DNA of 64,000 nucleotides from Gonocerus acuteangulatus (lineage: Eukaryota; Arthropoda; Insecta; Hemiptera; Coreidae). The translations under genes were made by a program, and so were the position numbers. The number at the start of each line of letters is the position of its first letter. Position 1 is the first letter of the stretch. The stretch spans positions 34,246,203-34,310,202 of the forward strand of contig OX328124.1 of the NCBI GenBank assembly GCA_946811695.1. The letters are read 5' to 3'. Shown here piece by piece: positions 11,538 to 21,956 of the stretch. The notes under the pieces are model-generated. The model saw only the letters and a list, made by a program, of their open reading frames with translations, was not told the DNA's origin and did no database searches.

Positions 11538-11710
11538 AATAATCACTAAAGATTTTATCACCTATCGAATACTAGGTGATAAAATCTTTAGTGATTATTC
11601 CAAATTCTTATAGTGATTATTTCGCATTCTTTATTGATTATTCCTAGATAATTATTAGTGATTATCCCTAAATAATTATTAGTGATTATTCCTAATCCTT
11701 ATCTTCACCA
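11538..11710. repeat. Perfect 26-bp palindrome followed by decayed repeats
   Basis: 11538-11563 and 11574-11599 are exact reverse complements (aataatcactaaagatttta...), separated by a 10-base loop. To the right the segment tagtgattatt recurs five times in decayed form up to about 11690. It has no coding content. It could be a recombined tandem array or the end of a foldback element. Confidence 0.85.
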
Positions 11711-11953
11711 TCTTCGCCAAAACGTCACTCTCTTCATAGCATATATCTTCATAATTATCTCTTTTCTCATTCATTTTCTTAAGAATGCATCTTCATCTTT
11801 CAGGAGCATGCCCACGGCTATTGGTCTCCGGAAACGCTAGTACTTGCAGCGAGACTAAGTACTTTCTTTTTTATGCAATTGAAAGACAGAAGATTATAGA
11901 CTGATGATTACGGAACTCTATTAAGCCTATTTTCTATCTCCTCATAAAGCCAA

Positions 11954-11989
11954 TTCGTGATCGAGAAATGACTATTTCTCGATCACGAA
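11954..11989. repeat. Perfect 16-bp hairpin
   Basis: ttcgtgatcgagaaat is followed, after the four bases gact, by its exact complement. The flanks ccaa/gaactgg extend the pairing weakly. The function is unknown. Confidence 0.85.
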
Positions 11990-12009
11990 AGAACTGGTCA
12001 CTCATATAT

Positions 12010-12011
<2 letters not shown>

Positions 12012-12064
<53 letters not shown>
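12012..12064. repeat. (TA)n microsatellite
   Basis: A TA tract just right of the 16-bp hairpin. Confidence 0.95.
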
Positions 12065-12067
<3 letters not shown>

Positions 12068-12188
12068 TCAAAATTTATTTTTCCAAATTAATACATTAAC
12101 CTTTTTAACCAACTGAAATGAATTTTCGAAAGATTGGTAAGTACGCTGTGTTCATAGCATCCCAAAACATTTGGGCAGCATACTTTCT

Positions 12189-12190
<2 letters not shown>

Positions 12191-12245
<55 letters not shown>

Positions 12246-12247
12246 TA

Positions 12248-12283
<36 letters not shown>

Positions 12284-12300
12284 CATACATACATACATAA
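12191..12300. repeat. (TA)n(GT)n(TA)n(CATA)n compound microsatellite
   Basis: A TA array is interrupted by a short GT run (12248-12262) and ends in catacatacata. Reading frames across it are artefacts. Confidence 0.95.
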
Positions 12301-13500
12301 ATGTCTATTCACCCTCCACTATCTACATGAATAATCTGAAGTTAGGCACAATAATACTATGATTTAAATAAAATGTTTTCATAAACAAAAAACCCTTTTC
12401 GAAAATGTATAAATCTCATACAGAAAAAGCAACTCTTAAATTTTGATTGCATTATTTCACTCGGAGGAAAAACTGATGGAAGTTTTGAAATTGTTTGTTT
12501 AGTTCCATGGAATGCGTTGGTCACGCTTTCACGTTAAATGCTTTTACCAGTAAAATCATTTTTAATATAAATCGGCATCAAAATAAAGAATGATGTATTT
12601 TTTTTATTATATATAGTAATATTCAATGCTTCATTTGATATGATATATGCCATTGTGTTTTATAGAATTATGCCTTCTAATATAACCATATTCGAAATAA
12701 TTTTATTTTCTACCATAAAAGAAAATTAATGTACAATATTTTAAAATAATTCTTTATTCGCCTATTAAGAAACAATAGAGCCATAAAATGCGACCTTTAA
12801 ACCACGGCATAAACACTAAGTATTGAGGAGAGTGAATTATTGATCTGAAAGCACTTTGCGTTTAATAATGTTTTGAAGTGACATTATGAGTTTTTATTAA
12901 AACCCTCCAAATAATGCTTGAACGCAGAAACCAAATGTACTGAAACTTTCATTTTCAAGGAAGCATCATACTTAATTTTGAAGGAAAATAGTTTTCTTTA
13001 ACTGAGAACTAACTAATACCACAACCAGGGCGTGGAATTCAGCCGAATTTATCCTAAGGCTTAGCAAATCCTTCAACACTCCCGAGATAAGCTAATATGT
13101 AGGAATAAGAACCCCAAGATGTCTGAACAAACATCTCTTATCCCCCCACACTCGTCTAATTAGCAAACTTTCCAAGGTTAAATTAATATCTTTATGAGCT
13201 TCCTTATGAGCAAGGAGAAGTCCTAAAAGAGTTGTCAGCTTCTTCGAAGAGCATTTAGTCTAACTCTCTCCTAATTTTAGTATCAGGCCTCATTTATATA
13301 AGGATTAAATTTATTTTTACGATCCACTCCAATTCTTTAATTGCACACTTATATTTAATGACAAGAGATCAGCAACCAATATGACCAGTAATTTATACGT
13401 TTTTAAACGTTTACTAAAACCTTTTTAAGAGAGGGGTGCTCAAGCTTCAACTGCTAGCGATTGTCATTTAATTAGGCTACACACGATTCTGGCAGGCCTG
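12301..13500. other. No recognisable feature
   Basis: About 1.2 kb of AT-rich sequence without recognisable coding, RNA genes or repeats. Confidence 0.4.
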
Positions 13501-13540
13501 TGGGTTAGACCTCACCAGTCCGCCTGAAAGCCGGTAAATA

Positions 13541-14632
13541 CAGGTTGGTCCCGAAGGAAGTGGCCATACTTGAGTTTTTGCGTTTTGAGTTGGGGCGTGC
13601 ACTCCAACTAAAGTGTAGTCCAATGCCACCAAGGAAACATTTTTACTTGCATTATTTCATAGATATAGGCGTTTCCGTGTTTTTTCGTCTAAACGCTAGC
13701 TTTGGACCATTTTTGGACTATTTGCCTTTCACGCCGAGGGAAAATTTAATTCTGATGACATTTTCAAAATCTTCATTAAATTTCCTATAAGATCTTATGT
13801 ACTTTGTGGAAAAATTTCTCAAACCAAATTCACAGGAGCCACCCAAACAAATAACCTATCGCGAAATAAAGGTTTTTCATTTTTAGTGTTCAACGGGCCG
13901 CACGAACATTTTTTTAGTTACCTACTTAGCTGGGACTCTCAGAAAAGTTGCGTTATTTCAATACCTTTCACAAGGTACAAACACATTTTAGATAATTACA
14001 TGACTGATTTGGTAGTAAGTGTCAACAGTCAATAAACGTAAAACCGCGTGAGAAGTTTTTTTATCGGTTTATCTTAGTTACCTCTTGTAGGATTAAATTC
14101 AGCAAGTTGATGCATTTATCTTTTTTCACCAGTATTGTGCTGTTCTCCAAACGAATACAATGCCGTTTCAGTACAGTACCTCATATTGAATATGCTGACA
14201 TGACGTGGAACACTAAAAATTAAAAAAACTTTATTTCGTAATTTTCTGAGAGTCCCAGCTAAGTAGGTAACTAAAAAAATGTTCGTGCGGCCCGTTGAAC
14301 ACTAAAAATGAAAAACCTTTATTTCGCGATAGGTTATTTGTTTGGGTAGTTGCTGTGAATTTGGCTTGAGAAATATTTCCACAAAGTACATAAGATCTTA
14401 TAGGAAATTTAAAGCAGATTTTGAAAATGTCATCAGAGTTGAATTTTCCCTTGGCGTGAACGACTCGTAGCGCGAAAATGGCCAAAAACTAGCGTTTGGA
14501 CAAAAAAAAACACGGAAACGGCTATAACTAGGGAAATAATGCAAGTAAAAACTTTTCCTTGGTGGCATTCAACTACACTTTAGTCGCAGTACACACCCCT
14601 CAAGTATGGCCATTTCTTTCGGGACCACCCTG
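13541..14632. mobile_element. mariner-like foldback element, 1.09 kb
   Basis: The ends are caggttggtcccgaaggaag and the near-complement ending at 14632, with ta on each side (13539-13540 and 14633-14634), the Tc1/mariner target duplication. The arms are not just termini: 13541-13945 pairs with 14240-14632 over about 400 bases with moderate divergence, leaving a middle of about 290 bases. There is no transposase frame. The frames at 13545-13790 (+) and 14231-14485 (-) are two translations of the same inverted arm. Confidence 0.85.
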
Positions 14633-14667
14633 TATATTCCGGCCGCCTGAACAGTTTCAACTGGCAT

Positions 14668-15090
14668 TCAGGCGGACTGTTCGGGCCTAACTGACTGGTC
14701 GGTGATAAAATGACGCCGGTCTGATCTCAGTATATTTTTGAAGCAACTGAATGATCTTTCAACATCCACTGAAGTCACCGGTGTGTATTTGAAGGCTACA
14801 ATCTCCATGGGATTCAACTCAACTGTTAAACATCTACTTGCTGTTTTGCCACTGTGAATGTCCCCAATAATCTGGATATCTATCCACCCAGGGGGTTTCC
14901 CTATACAGTCTTTTAACTTTCTTTTTAATTTATTCCCAGTATTTCCTTCTAAAACTTGCATTTTCTCTATTACTCCCTGTATGATTGCAATGCTATCTGT
15001 TGACAAGATGCATTTTGTATCTACTATTGATATAGTATATATAAAGCAACCTTTGCTCCTTGGAATTAGAAAATATGTAATCAGTGACAT
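14668..15090 (-). pseudogene. hAT-type transposase C-terminal relic
   Basis: A 140-residue open frame. Residues 107-130 read like the hAT C-terminal dimerisation segment (VTSVDVERSFSCFKNILRSD), where a VERSFS core is followed by a basic R-x-x-R-R/F region. Upstream residues (VIEKMQVLEGNTGNKLKRKL) look like the helical stretch before it in hAT-derived host and transposon proteins. The catalytic core and BED finger are missing. The last residues (RPEQSA) run into the extended inverted repeat around the neighbouring mariner foldback. I read it as a decayed fragment, not a working gene. Confidence 0.6.
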
Positions 15091-15680
15091 ATGCTCAATA
15101 GGTAAAGTATTATTTTCTTTCTCGGTTTCCCCTTTGTTTCTTCAATTGCAAAATAAAAAGATTATCGAAATATGTAACAAAAAAATGTATTTATGGCAAA
15201 AAAAAATATGGAGTTTTGACAAAATATTTTAAAAAAATGTAAAATAAAAACCTGTTTAAATGCTCTAAAATCACTTAAAACATTCATAATTATATCAATA
15301 ATTAAGATTTTCGAATCAGAAAGAAATATTTAAATACAGTAAGATCCGTGCCCTGGTGATGATATAGTCCAAGAGATAGCAGGAAAAGGTACTTCTCTTG
15401 CCTTTGGCGATTGAAAATGGCAGCCGGAAAAGCCTCTATTATTTTTAATTACAGGGAAAATGTCTAAACAACCGGCTCTAAGTTTGTGTATAGCTTCATA
15501 TTTACGTAACGATTACGGAAAAATTGCTCCAAGAGAGTTTCCTCGGACAAGGTGGAGCAAGAGCGTTAAAAAAGTAGGTCGAAAAATTCATGCTTGAGGA
15601 CATGATCCAACACCAGCGTGAAACTTTGTGTAAGCAATCACCTATTAAATAAACAGAATTCCAAAAGTCAGACATTTTGA
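15091..15680. other. No recognisable feature
   Basis: AT-rich sequence between the hAT relic and the G-rich MITE. The plus-strand frame 14858-15232 is mostly the shadow of the hAT relic. Confidence 0.35.
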
Positions 15681-15689
15681 TTGGAGCTA

Positions 15690-15945
15690 AAGTACCCTTT
15701 AGCTACAGCCCCCCCCCCCCCCTCAATTTTGATATCAACGGTAAAAATGTGTCATAAAAACTTTCGAAATAAATTAAATAAGATCTCATTTCAGAAAAAA
15801 TAATGTTGTTTTTTTTTTTTTGTGTAGTAGCGTTTTAGTTATACATATACTGTTCCAAGTTCTAGAATGTTAGTATTCAATAACCCCTAAATTCACCCAG
15901 CCCCCCTCAAAATTATTTCTTATTTACGCCCGTGCACTGCTACCC
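15690..15945. mobile_element. G-rich hAT-like MITE (family D), left end degraded
   Basis: The right end on the minus strand reads cacgggcgtaaataagaaat, the family D terminus, followed by the G/C-run zone. The left side starts near the C-run at 15708-15722 without a clear terminus. The middle (aataaattaaataagatc) matches the family D copy at 28195. Confidence 0.65.
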
Positions 15946-16093
15946 AAAAGTTGCGAGAGTCTTGATCTTTGGAATTAGCTTGCTGTGCTAGATCAAAATG
16001 TTTGGCTTTTAGAATTCACTTTATTTAATAGGCAAAGATTGCTTACTCCGCGTTCTGTCTCAGACGCTAGGTAAGTTCTCTGTTCAGCTGCTC

Positions 16094-16292
16094 CAGGGGC
16101 TTATATAGGAAATAATTTTCGGGGGGAGGCTGGGAGCATTTGGGGGGTATGAAATACAAACAATCTAGTACTGGGAATAGTTATCCGACGAAAACACTAT
16201 TACACCTAAAAAATTATTTTTTCTGAATTAGGTGATCTTATTTAATTTATATTTGATGTTTTTAAGACACTCACGGGGGGTTGCAGCCCATG
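16094..16292. mobile_element. G-rich hAT-like MITE (family D), 199 bp
   Basis: The left terminus is caggggcttatataggaaat, then a G-run. The right terminus ends cagcccatg. The flanks agctgctc (16086-16093) and agttgctc (16293-16300) match at 7 of 8 bases, an 8-bp duplication of hAT type. It has no coding capacity. Confidence 0.75.
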
Positions 16293-16300
16293 AGTTGCTC

Positions 16301-17702
16301 TCTAAGTGCTACCGGACTTTTATACATGCAATTCCATCTACGTGGGGAATGTTTCGTGCGAACAATTGAGCGGGGAATATCTCGTCTCGAGACCACGTTT
16401 TCTTTTTATTTTGTTTTTTGTGTTCTACAACTTTCCTTTTTTCGCCTATTAAAATACCCCACAGAAACATTAAGTTAATAGGATTAATATAGATTATGAA
16501 CATTAAAAATACAACTGTTATATTCCTCAGATCATATTTGAAGTGAAGGAAATGCACTCTCCTTAACATCTCGGTGTTAAATGTAAACGCCCCAGTTTGA
16601 ATGTGGTGTCAGGCTAAAACCTTTTTGAAAGCGCAGAGAAGGTTCAGGAGAGAGAGACGATAGTGAAGAGCGAGGGGTGTTGAATTGTTAGCTCCAGGCC
16701 AATGGGGGTGTTGGAGATAGCTTTATAACCAGGAACAGTCATCTTTTTTTGGGGCTCTTCCTTCAGCTCCGTTTCTCTCCTACATCGGCTAACAACAAAA
16801 CCTATCCTGATTAAATGTGAACATTTATAGAGTGAAGTGCTCTTTAATGTACCCTTATATAAAAACCTGAAACATTTGTTTACAAGAAAGAGATACAGTA
16901 TCCCACCATTAGGGAATTTGGAACAATTTCTGCGCATTTTCGAATGGTAATCCATAAGGATTAACCCGTTAATGGACAAAATTCCCTGTTGGTTTTTCTA
17001 TAATATGAGGGCTATTTAAATAAATAAGACAGTTTGAACTCGTAAAAAAAAATCGTACATTCATGGCATACCAATATCCATCGAGGGGTATGCATAAACA
17101 GGCAACCCGCAACGTAGGGGTGTTGCGGGTTCCTTACTCTGCATTTTTATACGTTGTGGGTAAGATTTGGTCTGGTCATATCACTGATTGTCTCTACATG
17201 TTGCCTTTTCCACATAAGTGATAATATTTTTTGGCATTTTTCGTTTATGATTTTTGGTTTTTGTTTTATAAAAGAGCAAATCAGCGTCGTTGCGAAGCGC
17301 GTAAAATAAATTTAAAAAAAATGTTGATTCCTATAATATTTTCAATCGAGTTTACCCGCATTAAAAACAAAAATATCAGACAGTCATTATTGCATGGTTA
17401 TGTCTCATAACGCTATGGCGTTAGTCTAAAAGGCAAACGTACTCCAGAAGAATTCAATTAGAGAGGTTAAAATTTTCTGCATATAATCTGTTAAATTTTG
17501 CTTTCCATCCTTGAGTTCATGTATCGAATTTATGCATTTCATCGAATTTTCTCATTCATTACTTTAAGGAAATGCGCCTAAATTGTCGAGCAAATGAGAA
17601 GAGTTCTGAAGCAAAGCCAGCCCGTAAATATTATCGGGGTTAGAAGAAAACAGTTAATTCTTGTAATTGCAATTAAAAATTCAACTTTATAATACATTTT
17701 TT
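16301..17702. other. No recognisable feature
   Basis: AT-rich sequence. The frames at 16281-16569 and 16644-16979 are without recognisable domains. Confidence 0.35.
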
Positions 17703-17956
17703 GGGTCTTTTTTACTTTACCCACGCCAGTTACTTTTATTACTAAAACAGTTATTTATCGTATTATTAAGTTAATAGTTATGAAGAACAGATGTTTAAAC
17801 TTATAATTAGTTTAAATAAATTATTTATTCAACAAATGTAAACAAAAAAAAAATGAAAATACAAATGGTTGATTATTCCGGAGGCCAATAGGCTTTTATT
17901 GATTTTAATATACATTGAAATATATCTTCGTTTTCGTCACCTTCTTCTGAACACGA

Positions 17957-19745
17957 GTTAATTCTACGATCTCCTGGTATATGCCCGAAGTTAATATTCG
18001 GGCATATACCAGGTCTCTTCTGGATTATGGAAGTGTAGCGTACACATCTGCCAAGCCCAGCAATCTTAAAATCCTAGACTCTATACAAAATAATGGTTTA
18101 CGCATTGCAACGGGAGCCTTCAGATCCAGCCCCTCTAATAGCCTACATGTAGAATGTGTCGAATTACCATTGGAATACAGACGTATGCAGAATTGTTTGA
18201 AATATTGCCTTAAAACTAAATATTTAAATAGTAAGTGCGTCCCGCAATCTATTGACGAAGATCTGTTACGAAAATACCAAATGAAACCATTGAGGCAACG
18301 CCCACTGCTGGTAAGATGTATGATTTATGCACAAGACACTGACCTACTACAAACAAAACTCTTACCCAGACCTCCCGTAACGTTCACACCATGGACTCTA
18401 AACAATTTGAAACTAGACCTAGGACTGACTAAATACAAAAAATCCGACCCGACATCTACACATTCATACAAACACATATTCAAGTCATATCTTGACAAAA
18501 ATAAAGACACAATGTTTATTTACACGGACGGATCCAAGACAGCTGAAGGCACAGGCGCAGCAGCTGTAATGGATATAAATACCTTACAGCTTAAACTACC
18601 AAAAAGTACAAGTATTTATTCTGCTGAGCTGCACGCCATTCACCTTGCTCTGGGAAATGCACACGACATACAAAAACAAAAGGTAACACTATTTACGGAC
18701 TCACTCAGCTCAATACATGGACTACAAAACATGTACAACGACAATCCCATCATTATGAACATACTAGAACAGATACACCGGACGAATAAAGAAATCACAA
18801 TATATTGGCTCCCAGGACATGAGGACATAGGAAAGAGCAGTCAAGCTGACGTACTGGCTCGGACAGCTACAAGACAAAACCGACAGGACATAGACAAAGT
18901 TACATTACAAGACCTGCAAATCGAAGTAAGAAGGTTTATTACAGAAAAGTGGCAGAAATCTTGGCACATGACGACAGAAAACAAACTTCGCGAAATAAAA
19001 CAGACGGTAGATGAATGGCCTTCAAGCAAAAGGGATAATAGAAGAGACGAAGTGATATTATGCCGCTTAAGAATTGGCCATTCCCGACTGACACACTCTT
19101 ATCTCATGACAAGACAGGACAGACCGACATGTACACAGTGTAACACACCGCTGACTATAAAGCACATACTTACTGAATGTTTACAGCGACAAAACTATGA
19201 CTTACCTTACAATATCACTGAATTACTCGGCGATGGAAGCAAATATATAGATAACATACTGAACTACCTCAACAAGACCAACCTCCTAAACAAATTATAA
19301 TTATAATTAAACATGAACAAATTATAACAGGACATACACACATATATGTGTATGTATTTTATTTGTCTTAAAATGTTAAAACTATACAGCCGTACTATAC
19401 TAAAATCTTACATTTGACAATATAAAACTAACAGGAGTGTGAAACCTCCTTCAACCAACTTAATTGATTATGTGTATAAACTTCATGCATTATTATAATA
19501 TTGATTTTTCATATATTCAAGTATATTGTAATATTGTATTCTCTTATAAATAGATGTGTATATAAATTTCAATTTGTATATTTGGCCAAAAATGTGTAAA
19601 ATAAGATTGTATTTAATTAGATGTATTTAATTAGTTGTATTTAATTAGATGTAATTTTCGTATGTATATTATATATGTAATTTTTGTTCTGAGCGAGTCG
19701 CCTTAGTTACGGTCGCTCATAAATAAATAAATAAATAAAATAAAA
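17957..19745 (+). mobile_element. 5'-truncated LINE inserted in Merlin
   Basis: The insertion is bounded by a perfect 12-bp direct duplication, ttctgaacacga, at 17945-17956 and 19746-19757. It begins with a 17-bp inverted copy of its own first sense bases (17972-17988 against 17994-18010), followed by the tail of a reverse transcriptase and an RNase H domain. The 3' UTR (19301-19690) ends in a short hairpin, gagcga ... tcgctc (19691-19718), and a (AAAT)n tail at 19720-19745 instead of poly-A. 5' truncation plus target duplication is the mark of target-primed reverse transcription. Confidence 0.92.
17981..19300 (+). pseudogene. LINE ORF2 C-terminal part: RT end and RNase H
   Basis: 439 codons from the first ATG, which is not the natural start because the frame simply opens at the truncation. 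Residues 1-50 match the segment after the reverse-transcriptase core (SLLDYGSVAYTSA ... RIATGAF), as in the intact LINE at 60.0 kb. RNase H occupies about residues 178-300: Asp in YTDGSK, Glu in YSAELHAI, Asp in LFTDSLSSI, and a final PGHEDIGKSSQAD where the family usually has GNExAD. A Cys-rich tail follows (CTQCNTPLTIKHILTEC), as in related LINEs. The fragment is open to its stop but lacks endonuclease and RT core, so it is dead. Relatives of its C-terminus occur at 46700 and 53730. Confidence 0.85.
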
Positions 19746-20562
19746 TTCTGAACACGAACTCACAAAGATAGGAGTCAATGAGGGACCTTCTCGTTCCGCA
19801 TTCCACTTTGTTTCTTCGTTTAGCGGAGGCCCACAATGATTCGATTCTTTGAGTATGGGCTCCTGTGGTGGGATCTACGAAATTTTCTGAGTGATTAACA
19901 CTATAATGCCTGTAACGCATTCCTGGAATTTCACTCAGACCTTCATACGATCTCCATAGATCTGAAAATATTGTTATACCTGGGCGTACAGAAGATTTAA
20001 TGCATTCGGTTAATGTAGCCGCTGTTCTTTCTGGCACGGCATACAGAAAAACCTCCCTGGTTTCTCTACACACGCCTCCAAAAACCCATTGATTTGGGTA
20101 CACCCATCCGACGTGATTTTTCCTCTTGGAAAAACAGCTTTCGTCAATTTCTACGTGAAGCCCTTTACCGCCAATCACCATGGGTTTCATTAAAATGTCA
20201 CTTGCACATACTTCTCTTAACATATTTTTCCAGTCCCTTATGGTTCGGGAAGAAATTTTAAACTCTTTTTCACAAAATTTTGTCGTTGTATAGTCATTCG
20301 CCCAGGCAGAAATAAACAAAATGCATTTTCCTATGGATAACTTACAATGACTAAACCATGTTCCTTTATAACCCCCTATTTCCTGTCGACAGCTTCTCAA
20401 GTGGCATCGAAATAAGGGGCTCTTTTCTTTGGAAATACAAGCTTCATGAAATGCCCTCTTCTACACTTCCGCGTTTTAGTCAGAACTCCATACTTTTGTA
20501 ATGCTCTATACGCTACTTCTTCCAATTTCAACTCACGACTCAGTTTGCCCGTTATCCGTTAG

Positions 20563-21091
20563 TCGTCAATCATTGATAGTCTGTAGTAATGATTGACATG
20601 ACTATCGTTGTAAATACTTCCCGTATTAGGCTAATACCTACTTGTTTAGACATATACATTGGGGATTAGAATTCCTTCATGAAGCAGTTCTGTATTACCG
20701 TTTGAACTTAGTTCGCTAGCGTTTAAATGGACGATGTGAAGTACTAAATAGGCTCCGTTTAAGGCATGCATAACATTGGCAAATTTATTCTGCGTGACCC
20801 GCAGGACGTCCGTGTATTGGAGGTAGCGGTTAAAAGTTTTAGATTTTTTTTTCTCTCTCTTTTTTTTGTTGTGGCATCGCTTAATGCTACACTTGCATTA
20901 ACTCACAAAGAAGAAAAAGATGATGTTTGCCAATGACGCGGGCATCTTCAACATCAAGAAATAAAACAGCAAGAAAGTAAGAAATATTATAGTTTTATTT
21001 CATTAAAGAAAATTGGGGTTACTATAAAAAAATTGATATATTATATTAGTTTTATTAATATTTATTGTATAAAGTATAAATCTATACTTAC
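20563..21091. other. Intron sequence, nothing recognised
   Basis: On the minus strand this lies just downstream of the transporter exon's donor site, so it should be intron. I see no repeat or second exon in it. Confidence 0.4.
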
Positions 21092-21235
21092 CCCCTCCAT
21101 TCTTGTAGCATAGATAGGGGAACCTCCAGACATTGGCAAGGTCTACAGCGAAGCCGATAACCGAGAGGAGGAAGTCCACCTTGCCGGACCATGTCTCTCG
21201 CCTATCACCCTCCATCCCCCTCGCTCTTACTCTCC
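21092..21235 (-). CDS. DAT: Dopamine-transporter-like exon (SLC6, TM1)
   Basis: One internal exon of 144 bases. The acceptor is a pyrimidine-rich ttctattctgttttcag directly above 21235, and the donor is gtaagtata starting at 21091. It enters in phase 2 and leaves in phase 1. It encodes about 48 residues: [15 protein letters not shown], then [20 protein letters not shown] and [11 protein letters not shown]. This is the N-terminal edge and transmembrane helix 1 of Na+/Cl--dependent neurotransmitter transporters. The Asp in FAVDLANVW is the amine-binding residue found in dopamine, serotonin and noradrenaline carriers and replaced by Gly in GABA and glycine carriers. The wording ([17 protein letters not shown]) is closer to insect DAT than to SERT. 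The protein would act in the plasma membrane of aminergic neurons. No other exon was recognised in the window. The 94-codon frame over it includes intron on both sides. Confidence 0.92.
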
Positions 21236-21908
21236 CTGAAAACAGAATAGAAAAATATTGTGTACAAAATATTTTATTTCTTGGCATAGGATTAATCTAA
21301 AATCCGCCAAGGAAGGACAACCTCCACAAGGTACGACTATCTTGGGAACGGCTAGACACACTCCACAGGCTACGCCCGACTATCTTCGGTCCAAACCTTT
21401 ATGTCCAAACAATCTTAACAAATTAACTTTTGGGTTTATACTATGACAAGAAATATAATAAATTAATGATATATGGAGAGCTATTAGAAGTATAAGAAGA
21501 ATATTTTACTAATAACTAGGAAATGCGATTTCTTAGCGTGTTTTCATGCAGTACTTGGGTCTGTAGTGATTTGGAAAGCTTAGAATAGAAACTAAATGAA
21601 ATTTCTGTGAAGCAACAATTGAACACACCAAATGAAATGGTTGCAGATCAACACCCCACTCATTGATGAATGGACCATGGCGTCGAATATAAACCTAGTT
21701 TTATAAGGAAAATATTTTGGTGATACGACTGTTTGTATTTCATTTTGACGAATCACTGTCGGAGGTATCTCCACCGTCGTGTACAAACCAGGAATAGACT
21801 TGACTTATATACATTCTCTCTGTTTGTCAAGAATAAATGTTCAAATTTATGTTTAAATTTTACATAAAAAAAAGCGAAGGGTGTCATAAATCAAATATGA
21901 GATTTTTT
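21236..21908. other. Probable intron, nothing recognised
   Basis: Upstream intron side of the transporter exon on the minus strand. It is AT-rich and no element is recognised. Confidence 0.4.
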
Positions 21909-21920
21909 ATATTCGGTAGA

Positions 21921-21944
21921 GAAGCTCCGTAAATAAATAAATAA
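21921..21944 (+). mobile_element. 24-bp LINE-end microinsertion with 12-bp TSD
   Basis: The 24 bases gaagctccgt + (aaat)n are flanked by a perfect 12-bp direct duplication, atattcggtaga, at 21909-21920 and 21945-21956. The (AAAT)n ending is the tail type of the LINE at 17957-19745 (gctc then ataaataaat). It looks like a target-primed insertion truncated almost to nothing. Confidence 0.75.
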
Positions 21945-21956
21945 ATATTCGGTAGA

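Larger units (their letters stand above)
17703..20562 (-). mobile_element. Merlin element relic interrupted by a LINE
   Basis: The low-coordinate end reads gggtcttttttactttaccc followed by acgccagt. It is a diverged form of the perfect TIR of the small Merlin at 10563 (gggtctt...cccgccagt). Inside is a transposase gene on the minus strand, cut by the LINE at 17957-19745. The other TIR is not visible above 20562, so the right end is truncated or too decayed. It is an old, dead copy of the same superfamily. Confidence 0.75.
17873..20562 (-). pseudogene. Merlin (IS1595/ISXO2-like) transposase, broken
   Basis: The 5' part starts near 20562: KLSRELKLEEVAYRALQKYG, then the zinc ribbon KCRRGHFM ... 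FRCHLRSCRQE. About 20418 the frame shifts by one base (one T appears lost between PYF and RCH). The main open piece is 19746-20400. It carries GTWF, the first Asp in HVEIDES, the second Asp in ISDLWRSYEG, the conserved block YRHYSVNHSENFVDP with TGAHTQ, and the Glu in RIESLWA, i.e. the DDE set of the Merlin/ISXO2 fold. The C-terminus (EDIFQCILKSIKAYWPPE, stop at 17873-17875) lies on the other side of the LINE insertion. The DDE residues are intact, but the frameshift and the insertion inactivate it. Confidence 0.85.

Noticed and set aside
19746..20400. Bacterial contamination (ISXO2/IS1595 transposase)
   Set aside because: Merlin is the eukaryotic branch of this family. The gene is frameshifted, carries a Merlin-like TIR and is split by a LINE with (AAAT)n tail.
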